A stretch of 8,230 nucleotides of DNA from Deltaproteobacteria bacterium (lineage in GTDB: Bacteria; Desulfobacterota; Dissulfuribacteria; Dissulfuribacterales; QOAL01): the NCBI GenBank assembly GCA_015486425.1, contig WFRQ01000121.1, positions 1 through 8,230 of the forward strand. The letters run 5' to 3'. The first letter of the stretch is position 1, and the number at the start of each line of letters is the position of its first letter. A program made the translations under genes and the position numbers. This document shows positions 5,921 to 8,230 of the stretch, piece by piece. Under the pieces are notes generated by a model, which was not told the origin of the DNA, made no database searches, and saw only the letters and a program-made list of their open reading frames with translations.

Positions 5921-7065
5921 TGCCGGCAGTTATCATGCCCCAGGTAAAGGCCCCTTTTTCCTGCCTGAAACTTCATCGCTCAGCAGAAAGACTGCTGCGT
6001 TACTGTGGTCTGAGCCAGCAGGAGCTGAATGTACTGATAGTTAATGACACGCAGATTACTGAGATAAACACAAGGTGGCTGAACCGGCCCAGGCCCACCA
6101 ATGTCATCTCATTTCCCCAGGAGAGTCCCGGGTTGATGGGTGATATTGTCATATCAGCGGATACGGCAAGGCGGGAAGCTGCTGAGGCTGGCATCACGAT
6201 TGAGTGCAGACTGATAGAACTGCTTGTTCACGGCTTTGTACACCTGCTGGGTGAAGACCATGAACTTGGGAATGAGGCTGCCAGGCGCATGGCTGCCAGG
6301 GAGCAGGAGCTGATTTCATATCTTTTAATGGAGGGTATCATGGCTGATCTTTGCATAAACGTTGATCACATCGCCACAATAAGGCAGGCCAGAGGCGGAA
6401 ACGAACCTGACCCGGTTGTGGCAGCAGGCATAGTGGAACTGGCAGGCGCAGACGGAATTGTCATTCACCTTCGTGAGGACCGCAGGCACATACAGGACCG
6501 TGATGTAAGAATCATCAGGGAGGTGGTAAAGACCAGGCTCACCCTGGAAATGGCTGCCACTGACGAGATGATTGGAATCGCAGGTGAAATCCAGCCTGAT
6601 ATAGTTACTCTGGTGCCGGAAAAACGTCAGGAGCTCACCACCGAAGGGGGCCTTGATGTTGTGGGGCTTGAAGAGTCAGTAACAGACGCGGTCTCACGCC
6701 TGCACAAGCACGGCATACCTGTAAGCCTTTTTGTTGACCCTGAAGATGCGCAGATAGAGGCTGCGGCCCGGACCGGTGCTGAATGTATTGAAATTCACAC
6801 CGGACGCTACGCTGATGCCGAAGACAGAGAGACAGAAGACCGTGAATTTGAGGCCATTTCACAGATGGCCTCAAAGGCGGTTGACCTGGGGCTCAGGGTA
6901 CATGCAGGCCACGGCCTGAATTACAGGAATACAGCGCGGGTTGCTGCCATAAGCGAAATATCAGAATTCAGCATAGGGCATGCAGTCATTGCCAGGGCCG
7001 CAATCACAGGCCTTGACCAGGCAGTGCGGGAGATGCTGAAGCTTGTCAAGGGCATGGAGGCCTGA
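5920..7065 (+). CDS. YbeY-PdxJ fusion reading frame (rRNA maturation endonuclease + pyridoxine 5'-phosphate synthase)
   Basis: One uninterrupted 381-codon frame. Residues 1-135 are YbeY: PTNVISFP (59-66), GDIVIS (74-79) and the zinc motif HGFVHLLGEDH with His104, His108 and His114; this metalloprotein matures 16S rRNA ends and acts in ribosome quality control. Residues 141-381 are a complete PdxJ (241 aa, near the 243 of E. coli), a TIM-barrel enzyme joining 1-deoxyxylulose 5-phosphate and 3-amino-2-oxopropyl phosphate to make pyridoxine 5'-phosphate. Visible are NVDHIATIRQARGG (147-160), HLREDRRHIQDRDV (183-196), LTLEMA with Glu210, TLVPEKRQELTTEGG (230-244), AGHGLNY (329-335) and FSIGHAVIARA (350-360). 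No linker exists beyond about 5 residues. A good internal ribosome-binding site before Met141 means free PdxJ may also be made. Start overlaps the phoH stop. Confidence 0.9.
   Translation: MPAVIMPQVKAPFSCLKLHRSAERLLRYCGLSQQELNVLIVNDTQITEINTRWLNRPRPTNVISFPQESPGLMGDIVISADTARREAAEAGITIECRLIELLVHGFVHLLGEDHELGNEAARRMAAREQELISYLLMEGIMADLCINVDHIATIRQARGGNEPDPVVAAGIVELAGADGIVIHLREDRRHIQDRDVRIIREVVKTRLTLEMAATDEMIGIAGEIQPDIVTLVPEKRQELTTEGGLDVVGLEESVTDAVSRLHKHGIPVSLFVDPEDAQIEAAARTGAECIEIHTGRYADAEDRETEDREFEAISQMASKAVDLGLRVHAGHGLNYRNTARVAAISEISEFSIGHAVIARAAITGLDQAVREMLKLVKGMEA
6330..6342 (+). promoter_or_regulatory. Internal ribosome-binding site and ATG of pdxJ inside the fused frame
   Basis: GGAGGG (6330-6335) lies 4 nt before ATG (6340-6342), which starts MADLCINVDHIATIRQ, the natural PdxJ N-terminus. 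This is among the strongest ribosome-binding sites in the window. It suggests that PdxJ is, or recently was, translated as a separate protein. Confidence 0.65.
6340..7065 (+). CDS. pdxJ: Pyridoxine 5'-phosphate synthase, possible separate product of internal initiation
   Basis: The same frame as the C-terminal part of the fusion, read from the internal ATG: 241 aa, starting and ending exactly where ordinary PdxJ proteins do. PdxJ catalyses the last ring-closing step of the DXP-dependent vitamin B6 pathway in the cytoplasm and normally forms an octamer of TIM barrels. All expected substrate-binding and catalytic residues are present (the His and Arg of HLREDRR, Glu of TLEMA, His of AGHGLN). 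It is listed separately because the ribosome-binding site at 6330 could produce it independently of YbeY. Whether the cell makes the fusion, this protein or both cannot be decided from sequence. Confidence 0.6.
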   Translation: MADLCINVDHIATIRQARGGNEPDPVVAAGIVELAGADGIVIHLREDRRHIQDRDVRIIREVVKTRLTLEMAATDEMIGIAGEIQPDIVTLVPEKRQELTTEGGLDVVGLEESVTDAVSRLHKHGIPVSLFVDPEDAQIEAAARTGAECIEIHTGRYADAEDRETEDREFEAISQMASKAVDLGLRVHAGHGLNYRNTARVAAISEISEFSIGHAVIARAAITGLDQAVREMLKLVKGMEA

Positions 7066-7131
7066 TCAGTCAACTATTCCCTTCCCTGCCATCCCGCAGC
7101 TCATCACCAGATAAAAAAACTGGATATTCAA

Positions 7132-7839
7132 ATGCCTGACAAAAGACACGTACTTATCACAGGTGGAAACCGTGGCATAGGCCTTGAAACCACACGCATG
7201 TTTGTTGAAACCGGCTGCACTGTCACTGTGGTTGCAAGAAATTTCAGGGCTTTCCCCCTGAAGACAGACCCGCAGGTCAGATGTGTGGAATATGACCTTG
7301 AGAACACAACTGGCATTCCGGAAATGGCTGGCTCCCTGCCGCATGTTGACATCCTGATAAATAATGCAGGGGTAATGTATTCGGTTCCCTGGGACAGCTA
7401 TCCAGATGAGAAGAAGCAGTCAATGCTGAATATCAATCTCGAAGCCCCTGTTGCCCTTATCCAGGCCCTTGCCCCTGCCATGATTGAAAATGGTTATGGC
7501 CGCATTGTGAACAACGCCTCCATTGCAGGGCACATAGGTCATCCTGATATATGGTACGGAATAACAAAGGCAGGGCTCATAAACCTCACCAGGAGCTTTG
7601 CCAGGATACTGGGGCCGCACGGCATTGTGATAAATGCCGTGGCAGCAGGTCCGGTTGAAACAGACATGCTGGCAGTTATCCCTGAGGAGCGCAAAAAGGC
7701 CATCAGGAACATGGTATATACAGGCCGGTTTGCACGGGCAGATGAGGTGGCAAAGGCCATGTTCTGGCTTGCAACCGAATGCCCGGAATACATCAACGGC
7801 ACCTGCATTGATATTAATAACGGGGCATTCCCGAGATAA
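7132..7839 (+). CDS. Short-chain dehydrogenase/reductase, FabG-like
   Basis: A 235-aa classical SDR oxidoreductase with all core motifs: the dinucleotide-binding TGGNRGIG (10-17), NNAG (77-80), Asn100 in MLNINL, catalytic Ser130 in VNNASIAG, the YxxxK pair Tyr142 and Lys146, and AAGPVETDM (171-179). Arg36 after the second strand (VVARN) suggests NADP(H). The closing INGTCIDINNGAFPR is typical of 3-oxoacyl-ACP reductase-like members, but substrate cannot be read from the sequence, so I give no symbol. It starts 66 nt after pdxJ with a modest GGA 8 nt before the ATG, and is the last gene before a terminator, probably in the phoH unit. In many proteobacteria acpS follows pdxJ; here this SDR takes that place. 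Confidence 0.9.
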   Translation: MPDKRHVLITGGNRGIGLETTRMFVETGCTVTVVARNFRAFPLKTDPQVRCVEYDLENTTGIPEMAGSLPHVDILINNAGVMYSVPWDSYPDEKKQSMLNINLEAPVALIQALAPAMIENGYGRIVNNASIAGHIGHPDIWYGITKAGLINLTRSFARILGPHGIVINAVAAGPVETDMLAVIPEERKKAIRNMVYTGRFARADEVAKAMFWLATECPEYINGTCIDINNGAFPR

Positions 7840-7865
7840 TGAATCTGCATGATGCATAAACGCAA

Positions 7866-7897
7866 AACCCCCGGATGACTCCTGTCAGCCGGGGGTT
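7866..7897. terminator. Probable bidirectional rho-independent terminator
   Basis: AACCCCCGG (7866-7874) pairs perfectly with CCGGGGGTT (7889-7897), and inside TGAC (7876-7879) pairs with GTCA (7884-7887) around a TCCT loop. On the reverse strand the stem runs into TTTTGCGTTT, on the plus strand only into TTCAACAATT, so it is stronger for the minus-strand gene. It lies between two converging genes, 27 nt after the SDR stop and about 54 nt after the stop of the glycine-zipper gene. Confidence 0.8.
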
Positions 7898-7950
7898 CAA
7901 CAATTGCCAACTTAAGCAACTGTCATACTGGCGTTTCAGTCAGGAATGAT

Positions 7951-8230
7951 TTACTGCACAGAATAACCCCTTCCTGACATGCATGCACCATAGGCACGGT
8001 AGTACTGATCGGTTGCCTGAGCAGTTGAAGCATTATGCTGCTGGGCAGCCTGCTCATTGTGTACTCTCTCCTGCCTGCGTCTCATCAGCCCGCCAGTGCC
8101 ACCAACAGCAGCGCCGACTGCAGCGCCCTTTCCTGCATCACCTGCAATAGCTCCACCTATGGCACCAAGGGCAGCGCCTCTTGCGGCGCCACGAACTGCG
8201 TGTCCGCTGCTTGGAGCTGCAGGAGCTGCC
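7951..8230 (-). CDS. Glycine-zipper family protein, C-terminal part (start outside window)
   Basis: Reverse reading gives 93 codons ending in TAA at 7953-7951, open to the window edge. An Ala/Pro-rich stretch leads into a glycine zipper, GAALGAIGGAIAGDAGKGAA, followed by VGAAVGGTGGL, then a basic turn MRRRQERVHNEQAAQQ and the conserved tail YYRAYGACMSGRGYSVQ. This pattern is typical of small envelope proteins of Gram-negative bacteria with an N-terminal signal or lipoprotein peptide, where the glycine repeats form close-packed membrane helices. The N-terminus that would show the signal is not in the window. Specific function is unknown. It converges with the SDR gene and shares the terminator at 7866-7897. 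Confidence 0.85.
   Translation of the reverse strand, partial: AAPAAPSSGHAVRGAARGAALGAIGGAIAGDAGKGAAVGAAVGGTGGLMRRRQERVHNEQAAQQHNASTAQATDQYYRAYGACMSGRGYSVQ

Noticed and set aside
7420..7857. Minus-strand 145-aa open frame opposite the SDR gene
   Set aside because: Antisense shadow; the SDR motifs on the plus strand are complete.
1..8230. CRISPR array, tRNA, rRNA, toxin-antitoxin or phage defence genes
   Set aside because: No regularly spaced repeats, cloverleaf, rRNA sequence or defence-type motifs were seen; the genes are mostly housekeeping.

Overview
The window looks like a chromosomal segment from a Gram-negative bacterium, probably a deltaproteobacterium / Desulfobacterota. The basis is protein flavour (YidC N-terminus, YbeY and PdxJ style, a glycine-zipper protein with a YRAYxACM..RGY tail) and the rpmH-rnpA-yidD-yidC cluster. 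This assignment is inference; no rRNA or clade-specific marker is present.

Region 1 (1-1304, minus strand) is the conserved ribosome / membrane-insertion cluster: rpmH (L34), rnpA (RNase P protein, overlapping rpmH), yidD (2 nt after rnpA), then an unusual gap of about 320 bp holding a strong stem-loop, then the first 58 codons of yidC. The usual upstream partner, dnaA, is not in the window.

Region 2 (1305-2035) has no gene. It holds a 141-bp non-autonomous transposon-like element with 13-bp terminal inverted repeats and perfect 5-bp direct repeats, two further solo copies of its end, several stem-loops and two candidate divergent promoters, one for corA and one pointing at rpmH.

Region 3 (2036-4737, plus strand) is a tight two-gene unit: a CorA-type divalent-cation channel and a 585-aa cytoplasmic protein that I can place only tentatively near the DUF89/ARMT1 phosphatase fold. 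Key metal-binding positions of that fold appear to be replaced.

Region 4 (4738-7897, plus strand) starts with a palindromic intergenic repeat. It continues with phoH (YbeZ-type ATPase), a continuous reading frame joining YbeY (rRNA maturation endonuclease) to PdxJ (pyridoxine 5'-phosphate synthase), and a FabG-like short-chain dehydrogenase. It ends in a GC-rich terminator shared with the converging last gene.

Region 5 (7951-8230, minus strand) is the 3' part of a glycine-zipper membrane protein gene.

Most genes are housekeeping and serve ribosome and rRNA maturation, membrane-protein insertion, Mg2+ transport and vitamin B6 synthesis. The points most worth a second look are the YbeY-PdxJ fusion with its retained internal ribosome-binding site, the divergent 585-aa protein, the mini-transposon between rpmH and corA, and the structured leader of yidC.
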